64,000 nt of DNA, taken from contig NC_019867.2 of NCBI RefSeq assembly GCF_002234675.1, positions 7,585,440 through 7,649,439 on the forward strand, written 5' to 3'. Below are positions 1 to 15,997 of this stretch, in pieces. Below the pieces are notes generated by a model. That model ran no database searches and was not told the DNA's origin. It worked only from the letters and a program-made list of their open reading frames with translations. The position numbers and the translations under genes were made by a program. The DNA is from Oryzias latipes. Lineage: Eukaryota > Chordata > Actinopteri > Beloniformes > Adrianichthyidae. The number at the start of each line of letters is the position of its first letter. Within the stretch, counting starts at the first letter, position 1.

Positions 1-752
1 ATTCCCAGTACTATATTGATTTGTTTTATTTTTATGAAGCCTTTACATCTCTACAATAGTCATTTTGTGCTTTGCTAAAAAGTTTTTCTTTGTTTCTAAT
101 CCCTGTATCGTATCCAAAAAATCAAGAGAGCCTTCCTAAATAAAATAGTATTTTATTTTTTGTGATTTTAAAGTTAATCAGATGACTTTTTCAAAACAGC
201 TGCAGTATATTCTTTATAAAGGAGCAACTTCTTTTGCAAAACGCTGCAATGATGTTTGTTCCTCTGAGCTTTTTGCAAAAATGTGGGGATTTTGATCACT
301 TTCAATCCTGAGGAAGTTCCCCACTTCTCTCATGAGTAAATGTATTTGTGTGAAACCTTTTCCTTAAATTAATAATATAGCATAGCTTTTGGGAGGCAAC
401 TTATGAAGAAACATAAGACAAAGCAACCATGACCTATTTGTTTATAAAACACTTTGCTTTTAGACTGTTTAAGGGCTGCCTTAAAGTAAAACTAAAATAA
501 GACTGAGGAAAGAAAACTTTCGTAAATCAGAAAAACAGGAAGAAAAGTTAACCAGAATGCAGGAAGAAAAAGCAATGAAAGGCAGACACTGGTTTCCTTA
601 CAACCCACTTATTACTTGAATTTTTTTTGTTTTTTTAGCATGAACAACTATGATGTTATGGATCCTATATTTAAACTAAAGTTGCACCTGCTCCTATTCT
701 GATATACAGTTCTACAACTTGAAACCTGACCTTTGTTCTTGTTTTTACACAG
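1..752. other. Upstream intron of the phospholipid phosphatase gene, no exon seen
   Basis: AT-rich DNA before the first visible exon of the phosphatase gene. That exon opens in phase 1, so a coding first exon (N-terminus and first membrane segment) must lie before the window. I see no convincing exon, RNA gene or repeat here. Confidence 0.5.
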
Positions 753-3361
753 TTGGGCTCCCTTTTTTTATTCTAAATATTCAACGCAACCCATATAAAC
801 GGGGTTTCTTCTGCAACGATGAGTCCATCAGATACCCCTTTAAGGGGGACACCATACCCGACGTGCTGCTGGGGGGAGTCATGATCCCCTTCACCATAAT
901 TGTAGTAAGTCAACTACATTCTCTCCGGTCTTTGTTTGTATTTACAGGTCAGAATATCTCACTGTTGACCTGCTCTTGTTACAGATTGGGTGTGGGGAAT
1001 TCCTGTCTGTCTACCTGTCTCTCATCAAGAACCAGTCTTTGGGGAGGAAGTATGTGTCATGTGTGTACAAAGCCGTTGGAAGCTATTTGTTTGGCGCAGC
1101 TGCCAATCAGTCTCTGACGGACATTTCAAAGTACACCATTGGCCGTTTACGGCCAAACTTCCTGGCAGTTTGCAAACCGCAGTGGGACCGCATCAACTGC
1201 AAAACAGGTGGATACATAGAGAACTTCACCTGCACCGGAGACCCGTTAATGGTGCAGGAGTCTAGGTAAGGATGACAAAAGAACCACATCAAACTGTTGG
1301 GAGCTTTTTGATGAGATCTCAACTGTACGCATCTAATGTTACGGTACAATCCGGTTCTTCCTGTTCAAACATTCTTGTCTTTTGTAAGCTGTGACGCGAT
1401 GCCTGATGTGAAAGCACAGAGGATGTTGCTTTGTGAACCACACAAACAATGACGCACCTAAAATTAGGAGAGTCCATGTTGGTTTGAACAAAAAAAAGCA
1501 GCCTCTGCGATGAAAATTGTGTTTTTGGTTTCTTGTGAAACTTAGATGATGATGGAGGACATATATTAAGAAAATTAAGCTTAAAACTTCTATGTCTTTA
1601 GTCACATCTTTTTAAATCAGCAAATACAGTTTGACGACGAGTTTATTTGTGATAGAAAATACGCTGGGTGGGCCACAAGCTCCCTGCTCTGCTTCATTCT
1701 GATGTATCCACTTATAGACAAATGGATCCGTATACGACTTTATTTTGTCTCACCTGAGCTGAAATGTGGCCCAAAACCGTACGGCTGGATAGCTGCAATA
1801 TTGCTCACCATTTTTTGTTGCGTCGGTAATGTTAGGTTGGGGGTGGGAGGAGCTGTGAGCTAGTGGGAGAGAGTGTAAATACAGAACTCCTAACAACAGG
1901 GCGGGGAATTGGAGGCGGCGTTGCTTAGCACAAAGTCACGCCCACAACTCAGAAGTGAATTTCTGCCGCTCTGCAGAAATTCTGTCCTAGAAAATGACAG
2001 TTTTTTGGATTTTGGCCAAAAGCAGCTTTCTGGTAATTAAAAAACTTTAAAATAGCTCAAAAGGGAAACGGAGTGGGATTGGGATGAAGACAAATCCAAG
2101 ACAATTAAAGAACAACAGACTGGTTAGAAGAAGAACAATAAGTAAAAAGCGGAAAAGTTGTCTTCATGAAAAGCATGGATATTTTTTTTATTTGTTCCTG
2201 TTTGAATCGAGAACATCAACAGAGACCGAAAAAACCTGAGGTTAGACAATTACATGATCAGCAAACTGATGCCTTCAGTGGAGCCCCGACTTTGTAAATT
2301 GACATTTAGGCATCAAATATAATTAATATTATTATTACATTTTATTACATCAAAAATATTCAAAGCATAAAAAAACTCTATTTATATGGTCCTTTTCTTT
2401 ATTTGTATCTTTTTGTTCTTATTTAGTTCCTGAATCTTGACAAGTTTATTTTCCAAGAGCTACAAAATGTTTATTATAGCAGGCAAAAAAACTGGTATTA
2501 ATGGTTAGAAACAACAGTATTTTACTTAATGCTCTGACATTTATGAAATTTTTCTCTTCCAGACTCTCCTTTTACTCCGGTCACTCGTCCTTCTCTATGT
2601 ACTGCATGATCTTCCTTGTGGTTAGTAAATCATTTTCACACAATATATATATATATATAAAAAGTAAGATTAGTTGGATCACAGTCTCTAGAAACATGGT
2701 TCTTTAAATCTTGGTGTCAGCAGTGGGACTTGCATACAAATTCTATTCAAGTGTCTGTTTCCTAATTAGCTGTTGTGTTTTTGATGTGCAGTTCTACACT
2801 CAGGCCCGGTTAAATTCCCGGTGGGCGAGGCTGTTTCGGCCCACGCTACAGTTTTTCCTGGTTGTCACTGCAGTGTATGTGGGCCTGTCCAGAGTGTCGG
2901 ACTACAAGCACCACTGGAGTGATGTGCTCATGGGTCTCCTGCTAGGGGGATCCGTTGCTGTTTTTACTGTAAGTTTGTGTTAACTGGTTGTAAAACTGGA
3001 TGCAGTAAAAAAAAAAAAAAGTAAAAGAATTGTAAAAAAGTTTCATATTCTATAAAGTCAACAACAACATTATTATTTGAAATACCTAGCAGCAAATGAA
3101 CAAAGTAGCCCCCCTTTTTTTAGTAACAATATTATTGAAAGCACTGTGTTTTAGCCAGTTACATATATGATTCAGCTCAAATATGCAAATAAATGAACTC
3201 GTCTTCATTTTACTTGCTTTCTGCAGGTGTTCTGTGTCTCTGACTTCTTCACACAGCCAGTAAACCCTGTGGTAGCACAGGAAGAAGAAGAAGAAGAAGC
3301 CCAACAAACCAATCCACAGGACCACTCTTCCAACGGGAACCACTACGGCACCACGGACTAA
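753..3361 (+). CDS. plpp2: Phospholipid phosphatase (lipid phosphate phosphatase), PLPP2-like, 5' partial
   Basis: Integral membrane enzyme that dephosphorylates phosphatidate, lysophosphatidate, sphingosine-1-phosphate and related lipids, with its active site on the lumenal/extracellular face. Visible exons: 753-904, 985-1265, 2563-2620, 2792-2968, 3227-3361 (TAA at 3359-3361); phases agree throughout. The three catalytic motifs of the PAP2 family are present: KYTIGRLRP (exon at 985), YSGHSSF (exon at 2563) and [12 protein letters not shown] (exon at 2792). An N-glycosylation site (NFT) lies in the lumenal loop before the second motif. Closest to PLPP2 among PLPP1/2/3 by [18 protein letters not shown] and a C-terminal NHYG; the tail carries a run of six glutamates. 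Exon 1 is outside the window. A different PLPP paralogue cannot be fully excluded. Confidence 0.86.
1507..2100 (+). mobile_element. MITE-like interspersed repeat, family 1, copy A (in plpp2 intron)
   Basis: Shares a chain of words in the same order with copies near 6.8, 41.2 and 43.0 kb: a GCTGGGTGGGCCAC block (about 1662), GTACGGCTGGATAGCT (about 1780), GAGCTAGTGGGAGAG (about 1857), then CTGCAGAAATT..GTCCTAGAAAA. No coding capacity. Ends are approximate because the terminal repeats are degraded in this copy. Confidence 0.65.
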
Positions 3362-3930
3362 AAAAAAGAAACCCCATCTACAGTAATCTTGTAGAACTCT
3401 TCATTCCATGTGATGGTTAAAAGAGAGTGTGAAACACAAATGAACTGCAAGCCTTACATATTCACTGCTGCCAATGAAAATGGATGTGTTAAACCCAGTT
3501 TGGCTGCTGGCTTCAGCCTTTAGCTGCTGACTTGTTCTGCTTACAGACACATGGACTCAGCATGCACTTAATCAAGATAAAGAGAATAAGAAACTTGTGC
3601 ACAATCTGGTTGGTATTACACATGAAAGCTTACATGGGCAAAAATCATCCTTTATTTTTTTTTGGTTGAGGTTATTGCTTTGTTTTATTGTGAATGAATT
3701 GGATTTGGCTTAGATTGTGCATACTGCAAGCAGGCTTGTAGAGGCTGGATGATACCTGTGAATAATGTCAAAGACGACAAAACAGAGGTTGAACTGAGGA
3801 AAAAAACATTTAAAATGCATTTTATAAGAAGACTTTGCCTTAGATTTATGCTGATGCCTGCTCTTATTTTACTTTTTTGATGTATTTTTCTTTTTTTTAT
3901 TGTTTTAAGCTATTTTCGTCTGTACAAAAA

Positions 3931-3936
3931 AATAAA
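3931..3936 (+). promoter_or_regulatory. Candidate poly(A) signal of plpp2
   Basis: AATAAA 570 bp after the plpp2 stop codon; a second AATAAA follows at 3980-3985. Either could end the transcript, giving a 3' UTR of about 0.6 kb. Confidence 0.6.
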
Positions 3937-4811
3937 ATTGTTCTCAAGATCCCCAATGTATTGAGGAGAACACACGGAAAATAAAGAGAATTCCCACTCT
4001 GTTACTTTAAAACAAAGAAGTTGTGTGTGTGTGTGTGTGTGTTTAAAAAACAAAGACAAAGTAAAAGATGAATTATGAATCATGACTCAGAGCATCGAAC
4101 AAAAACCAGAACAACACAGATGTAAAGAGAATTTTTGTTTGGTTAGGAAGGATTTGTCAGTCTTTGCCTTAAAAATATATTGCATTATGCTGAAAAATAT
4201 ATCATATGTATTAAGAAATATATATTTCAATATATCAGCAGCTTACTCATATATTTCAAAAATCTATATTGCAATATAAGGATGGTTAACCTATTTATTT
4301 TATTTATTCACATATATTTAAAATTCCTTGGTGTTCCAAAATAATTGATTATTGAAATATTTCTTTTGTTCGTTAGGCAGGAACTCCAACTTACATTTCT
4401 TTAATATAAAGAGACGGATTCACCACATGTGGTTATATAATAATGTATGTCATGGATTGTAAATGATTATTTACATAATCAAAAAAGGAAAAAATTCTTT
4501 GAGTCACAGCCAAAGATATTTATAACATCATATAAGACTGAACATATGATGCTTTATGTTAAAATATATTATATAAACAAATATATTTATAATCCCCTTT
4601 TTAATATACTTATGTAACAATATGATAAGGTGGGAATAAATATACAGTCATATTACAGGACATTTTAGTATAAATCACAATATATTACAATACTTTGATA
4701 TATTGAAGAATATAGTACTTCCATAGTGAAATATATTGTCAATGCATTGATGCTCAATATATTGAGAATTTTATTATTTTCGCTGCAAAAACTAACCCTA
4801 ATTTAAAACGT

Positions 4812-4862
4812 ATTCATTCATTCATTCATTCATTCATTCATTCATTCATTCATTCATTCATC
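4812..4862. repeat. (ATTC)n microsatellite
   Basis: About 12 uninterrupted tetranucleotide units, abutting a SINE-like fragment. Confidence 0.95.
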
Positions 4863-4985
4863 TTCCGTTTGTTCCCTTTCTGGGTCATGGGGCTGCAGGA
4901 GCCTATCCCGGCCACTTATGGGCGAAGGCAGGGGAGACCCTGAACCGGTCTGTCACAGGGTCACAATCACACACCCATGACAAAT
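4863..4985 (+). mobile_element. Fragment of a common fish SINE/LINE tail
   Basis: Contains the words GGAGCCTATCCCGGC, a GGGCGAAGGCAGGG block, then CTGAACCGGTCTGTCACAGGG and CACACCCATGACAA. This word order recurs in a very abundant fish interspersed repeat that I recognise from general knowledge. Only about 120 bp is kept; it continues the microsatellite on its left. Confidence 0.65.
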
Positions 4986-6213
4986 AAATTAGTTCATTAC
5001 ACTGCAAAAACTAAAATTTTTAAATAATAAAAAGACCTTTGCTTGAGAAAAATTATCTTATTTTCTGTCTTGCAAATAAAAAATTCTTAGCAAGAAAGTT
5101 TTTCAACAGCAAAATAATCTAAGAATTTAATTTTTAAAATAAGAATTCTTGATAAAAAGCCATTTTTCTTACCCCTTTGGTGGATTTTTGTTTTTTGTTT
5201 ATTTGAAGAAAATCAGCCAATGGGGTAAATTTCTGAGGGGCCTGTTTGTACAGTGTGTCTATAGAGTTTGAATAAAAACTTATATTTGAACAGTAAATCA
5301 TATCTATCAACTTGAAACAGTAAATACACCAAAGCAATACAAAGAAATCTTGACCTATATAAGTTCTTGCAAAAGAGTATTAGTTTCAACATGAATTTCA
5401 AATCTGTTTCAACTCGTGCAGCTTTGTTATTATAAAATACAAAGAGTCATTAAAATGTAAGGCATATTTTAAAATTCTTTGTTCAGTCCCATGTATAAAT
5501 GATTTACATTTCAAAACTTTGAGGAAAGTCTGTACCTGCATTAGCCGTGTCTGGCACATTCCAGATTTACGTCACAAGTGAAAATAGTCTCAGCCATTCT
5601 CGTGGTTTTTGTTCTTTCATAGTCCAAATATTTTAAAAAAATCGAGCGGCACAATTGCTGTCACAAGATGCCATTTTACATTTTTGGTGTTTTTCTTCAG
5701 TTAGTGTCTTTGTCTTGACTAAACTCTGTTAAACTTGAGCAAATTTGATTTGGGAAGACAGCCAGCTCTGTTTGTTCACGCTGCAGTCGAAGACACAGAC
5801 TTCATCTTGGAATTTGTTTTGTTCAGTTGTTTGTAAGAAACCTCTGGCATGTTGTGAACCTGTAAAAATAGATGCTTTAAACTGTGACAATCCACTATAG
5901 AAAAAGATCACTTTTTCATTATACGAGTTTATTTAGGAAAGGGCTCCTTACTTCAGACTGACCATTGCTTGTTTTGTGTTGTCTGTTGCTGCATAGAGCT
6001 CTCTCTTACTGTCACGCTGACATGAACAATGCTCCATTCATTCTGTCACATGTCTGACTCTATCTTTAAAAAAAAGTCTAAACAAATTCTAAATGCAGTT
6101 TACCCTGAAATAATTTTACTGACATACAAGGTTTCATACTGTAAAGCTCTGTTGTGTATTTCCCAAACTACAATCAACCTTCAGGGAATCAACTCCGTGT
6201 TTCAGTTTCCTAT

Positions 6214-6218
<5 letters not shown>

Positions 6219-6251
<33 letters not shown>
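6219..6251. repeat. (AT)n microsatellite
   Basis: Uninterrupted AT dinucleotides, about 16 units. Confidence 0.95.
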
Positions 6252-6254
<3 letters not shown>

Positions 6255-6469
6255 TAGACGTTATGCATTCCTTTTTGATCAAGCTCATGTAAGGAGAGCA
6301 GGGGTGACTTTTAGGCTGCTGTGGGTCACTTTGAAAACATGCAGACCGACTTTCAAACCACTACCATCACCTCTTCACTGTAAGGACAAGACAAGGAGAT
6401 AAGTCTGTATTTTTTTGTTTGTCTCTTTCCTTTCAGACTCTTCTTGTCACAACAGATAATTACTGATTC

Positions 6470-6548
6470 TGGTTCTGTTGGAGGTTTCTTCTCAATCCTC
6501 CTTTTAGAAGGAGTTTTTCCCTCTCTACTGTCATATTTTGCTCAGTTT
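6470..6548 (+). mobile_element. 3' tail of a fish non-LTR retrotransposon
   Basis: The stretch GGAGGTTTCTTCTCAATCC, then AGAAGGAGTTTTTCCCTCTC and TACTGTC, resembles the stem-forming 3' tail seen in fish L2-like LINEs. No coding part remains. Confidence 0.5.
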
Positions 6549-6568
6549 GGGACTAAACTGAAAACCCT

Positions 6569-6781
6569 TTAACCCTTGTGCTATCCTAGGCACTTTAACA
6601 TTGGGAGTTGGGTCATCTAGACCCACTAAACAGTGCGCTGAACCTTTTATCTTCAATGATTTGTCATCTTCACTGGTGTCCATGGATTACATGAAATCTT
6701 TCCACCTTTATCCACCTTTGTCATGGTAGAGATAACATGTCAATGTAAGGGTGGGGTCATCTAAGATAGCACAAGGGTTAA
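6569..6781. mobile_element. piggyBac-type MITE with TTAA target-site duplication
   Basis: The element (6573-6777, 205 bp) begins CCCTTGTGCTATCCTAG and ends GATAGCACAAGGG, a near-perfect 13-bp terminal inverted repeat starting with CCC. It is flanked on both sides by TTAA (6569-6572 and 6778-6781), the hallmark target of piggyBac transposases. There is no open frame inside, so it is non-autonomous. Confidence 0.9.
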
Positions 6782-7306
6782 GGAGCCTCTCAGATGGAAA
6801 TGGCGTTTTTGACATGTTCTTCTGGCATTTTTCTTGATGGAGGACATATATAAAGATAGTAATGCTTAAAATTGTATTTCTGAGTATTTCTTCATTCAAA
6901 ACGTTGTGAATCAGCAGCAGAAGAAAAATGCAGCTTGAAAAACATTGTAGCTATGGCATAGAAAATATGCTGGGTGGGTCACAAGCGTTTTAATCTGATG
7001 CAACCAGTTGCAGACAGACAGATAGTTCCATGTACGTTTTTGATTTCCTCGTCTGAGATGGAATTTGGCTCGAAACTGTACGGCTGCCTTGATATTGCTC
7101 ACCATTTTGGGGGGCTGTAAGCTAGTGGGAGAGCGTGTAAACATGTGATAGGAGGTTGGGGCAGGCTTGCGCTGCGCCTACAACTCAGTGGTGAATTTCT
7201 AATCAACTCCTGCTGCCATGCAGAAACTTTTTTGATTTAGGCTAAAAATGGCATAATCATAATGATAAGACCACTCGGATCAAAAGATGATCGGAGTTGG
7301 ACTTTA
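6782..7306 (+). mobile_element. MITE-like interspersed repeat, family 1, copy B
   Basis: Directly abuts the piggyBac MITE. It shares with the other copies TGGAGGACATATA (about 6837), GCTGGGTGGGTCAC (about 6969), CTGTACGGCTG (about 7075) and GTAAGCTAGTGGGAGAG (about 7108). It ends in GATCAAAAGATGATCGGAGT. No coding capacity. Confidence 0.7.
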
Positions 7307-8264
7307 TGATAATCTATCATTTATGTGGGATATTAACATACTATTATGATAATATGGCTTTATTTGAATTATTAAAATGGATGTGGACAATATCAATCAA
7401 AAATAATTAAGTTCTGTTTAATATTCTTTATTCACTGGGAAGTGCTTTGAAACCAGTTTGTGAACTGACGCTTTTCAAACCTGATTATATTGAGCTAAAA
7501 TCTCACGACAGTCATTGGAACTACGCCCTTTCTTTTATACATGTTTTGCACAAACTCAAACTTTATGTCTTTGTGTAGCGCCTTTCGCTTCAACTATGCA
7601 TAACTGTGCATTTCACACTTCCTGTTCAGATCAGCTGATACCGAGAGTCAGTAAACAAAACACGAGAAGCAAACACTGATAGGCAAACTCTTTTAAAGAA
7701 AGAGAGCAGTCAGAATCCAGTTTTTAGATACACAAACGTGTTAGGACGTCTTTAAAATGCACCAATTACTAACCACTCGACTGACAAGAGAATGTGATCC
7801 TGAAGAGATGCAAGTCTGACATGTTTGTTAGTTAAAACAGAGGCTACTGACCTCTTCATGATAAGATTTACTGGTGGATTAGTGGTGGAGGGGAGACCGA
7901 GGTCAGTTTCTGAGGTGAAGAAACAATGTGAACAGAGAAAAACAGACATTTGTAAATGTTATTAGAAATGTGCAATATGCAAGATTCAAATTCATTAACT
8001 AAAAACTAAACTTGAACGTCCAAGTGCGCCGAGGATTATACATACTTTATGACGTGGTACTGGGGAGGAAAAACAACAAAGTAAAAATTATTTTTATAAA
8101 AACAGCCATTTTGCATTTGAGATGTTAATGCTGTTTAGAGGCAGCGAGTCTTCAACACCAACATATGTGGCCACCTGCTGGACACACATGACACTATGGG
8201 GATTATTATCTGAATTATCATAATCCTAAACAGACAGAACATTCAAAGTAGATTACATTTTAAG

Positions 8265-8460
8265 GAGGCTGCTGTACTGCAGGGGTAGAGCAGTCAACCT
8301 TTGATCAAAAGATTGTAGGTTCAGTTCCCCGTGTGTCGAAGTGTACTTGGGCAAAACACTGAACTCCACATTGAGAAGTAGGAATGTGAATTGATTACTG
8401 AGACTGTGAGCTTTGAGCCTTAAAGTAAGGTAGAAGAGTACTATATATGGCATTTATGAA
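8265..8460 (+). mobile_element. tRNA-derived SINE
   Basis: The head carries an A-box-like GGGGTAGAGCAG (about 8282) and a B-box-like GGTTCAGTTCCC (about 8318), spaced as in a tRNA-type pol III promoter. The body has TACTTGGGCAAAACACTGAA, common in fish SINEs, and the tail has ACTATATATGGCATTTATGAA, resembling the CORE/V-SINE 3' region. It is not a functional tRNA: no cloverleaf or acceptor end follows. Confidence 0.72.
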
Positions 8461-9025
8461 TTAATATATTCATGACAGAATAGTGTCAAATAATCTAATA
8501 ATTACAGTAATAAACATGGAGAAAGGGTTCCAGCTCCATTTTTGGAGATCTAAGGCTTCAATTGAGATTAACTGGTAAAAAAAATAACCCGTCTCAGATG
8601 GATTGAATAATATGAGAAATCATGTACCGTAGTCAGAAAATTCAAGTATTTAGTAACAGATTAAACATTTGGGCTTCTGTAGTTTTATATAACATTAAAG
8701 CTGCTATTCTCCAAAAACAATTTATAAATAAATTTTATCCAAATATTTGTCCAAAATACACATGTAATGTTATAAAAAGGTTCCAAGATAAAATGTTTTG
8801 CCTGCAAACATAAGACAGGACGAAATAAATTCCTGTGTGAGAGTTTATTATGAGACATTTCTTTCCATCTGGAAACAGTTGAGAAACTAATGGAACTGAT
8901 TAAAAAAAAACTGATTCGATGGGAGATTCCTCAGAAACCTCAAACTCAGAAATGTGAGCAGTTTTCTCTCTTAAATAATCCGTTACATCTTAAATGAGCT
9001 TTACAGCAGAGCGGTGTTGTAAAAT

Positions 9026-9031
9026 TTTATT
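9026..9031 (-). promoter_or_regulatory. Poly(A) signal of atp5fa1
   Basis: AATAAA on the minus strand (TTTATT on plus), 100 bp after the atp5fa1 stop codon. It fits the short 3' UTR usual for abundant mitochondrial protein mRNAs. Confidence 0.75.
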
Positions 9032-9130
9032 TGGAGAAATCTGTACATGGAGGTTTCGGCCTTCAGTGTGTTCACATAAGCACGACAGGGACACAGACAT
9101 GTAGCTCACTGAAGATCAAGGGAGGTGCAA

Positions 9131-12732
<3,602 letters not shown>

Positions 12733-14516
12733 TTTCCCCCTGATTGTTAATGACCTGTCCTCCACTGAACGGCTCCGACCTGCCTGTGGCTGCCTGAAGG
12801 TAATGGCTGAATGAACACTTCTTCTATTTATTTGAGTTTGTGGGAAACAGCGCCCCCTATTGTTTTGGAGGAGATGCTGACTGATCTCTGTGACACTTCA
12901 TCCCAAAAGAACCCTAAAAACATCGTCAAACAGAACATTTTGCCATTTCAATATTTCAAATATCTTCAATTAAGAAAAAAAATCAATTTAAACTGCATTT
13001 AAAGAAATAAAAAAGCAAGAAAACACTTGAGTTTAAAAGAAAATTAAAGGAATCTATCATTTAGTTAATTCAGTTTACTAAATGAACAATATGATTAATT
13101 TATAATGTGAAACAATCATACTAAGATGAAATAAAAACCCAACAATTAACTTTAGTATGTATTTTTACTAAGAAGATTTATGTTGATTCACAAATTAATA
13201 ACGCTGATGTCCTGTTCAATATTATTTGAATAAAAAGGCAGAATATATTTTTTACACATTTTCTCATCCAAATTGTTTAGTTTCAAAAAACTTTTTTTTT
13301 TAAATATATAAAACTCGTGACTTTAACTGCCCATAATACAATTTTATAATAAAAAAACTAGTCAGAATACTTTTTTTCCGGAAAAAAAATAAAAATAAAA
13401 AGAAAAATGATGGTGAGGTTCATCTGGCTTGCAAGCTCCAGAAGTTTTTGTAACTGGTGATTACCTGGAGCAGGTGTTTAGCCAATAAGGTGCTTCAATG
13501 GCAGGTTGATTGGAAAACGTGTGACACCGGCCCTCAAAGCCTGGATTCGGACAAGTTTGGCATCTTTCAACAAGTTGGCATAAAGAGAATGTCTGCATTC
13601 CTCAAAAGAAAAAAAGCAGTAGATGCAGAACTGTTTGGTTCCAGTTAATAGAAATTAATTTGACCTGACCAAGTGAACACTGTAAATATCTGTGAAAAAC
13701 ACAGCCTCAAACGACTCTGATCACTATTTATAGCAGGCATAAGGAGAGCAAGCAAGGAGATGTTGTGTTAGTGTTTTGGATTCACGCTTTATGTATTCCT
13801 GAAGTGTTTGTTTTAAAGTGAATGGAACTATGTTCCCTATTGTGCTATTTTCTGGAGTTGATTTGCTTCCACTTGGCAGAGTAACGCAGGTGTTAGGATC
13901 TGCCCATCCGACTTGGAAGTGAAAGTTTGATAGATACAATAAATTCATGACACTCTGCAATACAAAACAATGAAAACATTGATTAATTAGTAAAATAATT
14001 GTGTGATCTAAATCTGAAATAATTTGATTGTTTTTTATAAATACCAACACAAATATCAGTTCATTTATTAAATTTCGACATTAACCAGGTAATAATACAT
14101 TTAAGTAATTGATGATACAATTTGTTGTTAATAAAGGGTGTATTTATATGTATTTCTTAAGTTTAAAGCCTTTATAGACATCAAGACTGTTTTAAAAATT
14201 GGACAAAGTGAATTTTCAGTTGTTTTGAGAGTAAAGTACAAATTTCAAAATTTTGACACAAAAACTTTTTGATTATTTTCCTATTAAAAATATTTCACTC
14301 AATCAATTTTTAAAAATTGTATCTAAAAAATAAATGGAAAAAACTGGATGACATCCTGGCTTCACTGCGTGCACCTTTAGTGATACAAATGGAGAAAAGC
14401 AATTTGATATTTGAGCCAAGGCTCAGCCAGGTTGTCTGCAGAGACAGGTTCTGGCAGAGCATCGGCAGACTTTATGCCAAAGGAAAGGTGGGATGTCTGC
14501 AGACTCAGACCTTGGT

Positions 14517-14975
14517 GTATGGAAGCGATTCTGTAGCATAATTAAAAATAAAAGTCAAAACCAGAAATGCTTTTGCATTTTCAAAATGAAGCTGCATTTT
14601 TTGACTCAAAATTAAAATGAAAAAGCAATCCGCCAAAATGCTCTTTCATTTTCTTCCTCAACACTGCTTATTCCGTCACTTAATTTAAATGATATGAAAA
14701 TGGTATTTGATATTTCATTTTTAAAAGGTTCTCTGGTAAATGTGTCGAAAAATTCATTTAGAAATGTCTAATATGACAATTAAAATGGATTAACAGAAAT
14801 GCTTTTTCATTTTCAAAATGTAACTGAACCAAATGACTAAAAATAAAAATAAAAAACAATACTTCAAAATTCTTTTTCATTTTCTACTTAAAAACCGCTT
14901 ATACTGTGTCATAATTAAAACGAAAATGCAAAAAGGGTATGGCATTTTCATTTTAACATCCACTCTGCGAAAACT
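14517..14975. repeat. Diverged tandem repeat with shared end in a second element at 55.9 kb
   Basis: Two blocks about 240 bp apart start CAGAAATGCTTTT(T/G)CATTTTC (14563 and 14797) and then follow parallel courses, including TTCATTTTCT and a TGTCATAATTAAAA / TCACTTAATTTAAA stretch. The left edge, TATGGAAGCGATTCTGTAGC then ATAATTAA (14517), recurs almost exactly at 55896 within loxhd1. This indicates an interspersed, internally repeated non-coding element. Confidence 0.5.
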
Positions 14976-15439
14976 GTCGCATATCTCGATTCAACGTAGC
15001 ATTTCCAGAGGGGAAGCGGGGCGATGACGTCAGTGCCATCTCCGTGTGTCTGGCTGGCATCCGAAAGGCTCCGACAGTCTAGTGTTAGCGGCAGGGGAGA
15101 TGGCTTTGTGACAGTTTTGCACCCCTGGTGATTGTACACAGTTTATCGGGACTACGTAGCAGCATTTCCATGAGTTGTGGGTGGGGATGTTTGTGCAGAG
15201 CAAGACTTCTCCCCCTTCACTTTCCTGATGCTGAGAGCTCTCTGTTTACACACTCTCTTGATTACAGCCCCTCACATTACCGGTGCAACATAAATATTGG
15301 AGCCATCCAGCTGTACAGTCCGGACGAGGAAAATAAAGACGTATATGGATTTATTTGTCTGCAAGTGGATGCATCAAAACAGAGCACCCAGCATATTTAT
15401 TTTTAAACATATACAATCATTTTTAAATACCTTTTTTTT

Positions 15440-15630
15440 TTTCGTTTTTTCAGCTGCTCCTGATCCGTAACAATTTGAATAAAGAAATACTCAAAAATGC
15501 AACTTTGAGCTTTATCTTTTTCTTTACATGTGTCCACCAACCTCTGAAAAATGCCACACAAACATGTAAAAACACAATTTTCATCAACTTTTTTCAAAAC
15601 TGATACAGGACAACAGAGAATCACACTAAA
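15440..15630 (-). mobile_element. End fragment of MITE-like family 1 (copy F)
   Basis: AACAATTTGAATAAAGAAATACTC, GCAACTTTGAGCTTTAT and AAAAACACAATTTTCAT follow the same order as the right half of copy E (27.8-27.99 kb). Only the terminal part is kept. Confidence 0.55.
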
Positions 15631-15684
15631 ACACAAAAATGAAACTTAAAAAAAAAAGGAAGCATTAAATAACACACACAGTAT

Positions 15685-15997
15685 GTGTATCTGGTTGTCC
15701 TTTACAACAATAAGATGGACTGGTGCGCCAACTTAGATGCTCTGTTTAGCAGTGCCCTTCATCTACTGTGGAGGCTGAGATCCAAAGGTTTGTGGAAGAC
15801 CATCCTCAGGAAGAGTTTTGACTGGTGGCCTCCATGGTCCTCTGTGCTGCAATATGTGTGGGTTGGTGTAAAGAGAAGGAAATAGAGTTGATGAGCTGGT
15901 CCCCTTGGACTCCAATGAGGAGGTGGCAGACAGAGAGCATGGATAACATCTCCCCATGGAGGCCCTGAGGAGGTGTTTCTGCAACAGTTAGAGACAT
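15685..15997 (+). pseudogene. Decayed non-LTR retrotransposon reverse-transcriptase 3' fragment
   Basis: The frame at about 15705-15885 reads YNNKMDWCANLDALFSSALH then LLWRLRSKG, matching the region after the RT fingers/palm in fish LINEs of the CR1/L2/Rex1 type (typically NNKMDW..NTDALY..LRRLRSF). It runs into other frames and has no upstream RT motifs, so it is a dead 5'-truncated copy. The family assignment rests on my recognition of this motif only. Confidence 0.6.

Larger units (their letters stand above)
3986..9025. other. Intergenic region between plpp2 and atp5fa1
   Basis: Five kilobases with no supportable gene. Reading frames are short and interrupted. It holds a (TG)n run (4022-4042), an AT-rich stretch full of TATATT words (4.15-4.75 kb), an (ATTC)n microsatellite with an adjoining SINE fragment, an (AT)n run, a LINE-type tail, a piggyBac MITE, a family 1 MITE and a tRNA-derived SINE, each listed separately. 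Confidence 0.7.

Noticed and set aside
8265..8340. Possible tRNA gene
   Set aside because: A and B boxes are present, but no cloverleaf or 3' acceptor; continues into a SINE body.
13457..13648. 63-aa plus-strand frame as a small gene
   Set aside because: Its start overlaps words of a common fish interspersed repeat (ACACCGGCCCTC) and no splice context or family match is visible.
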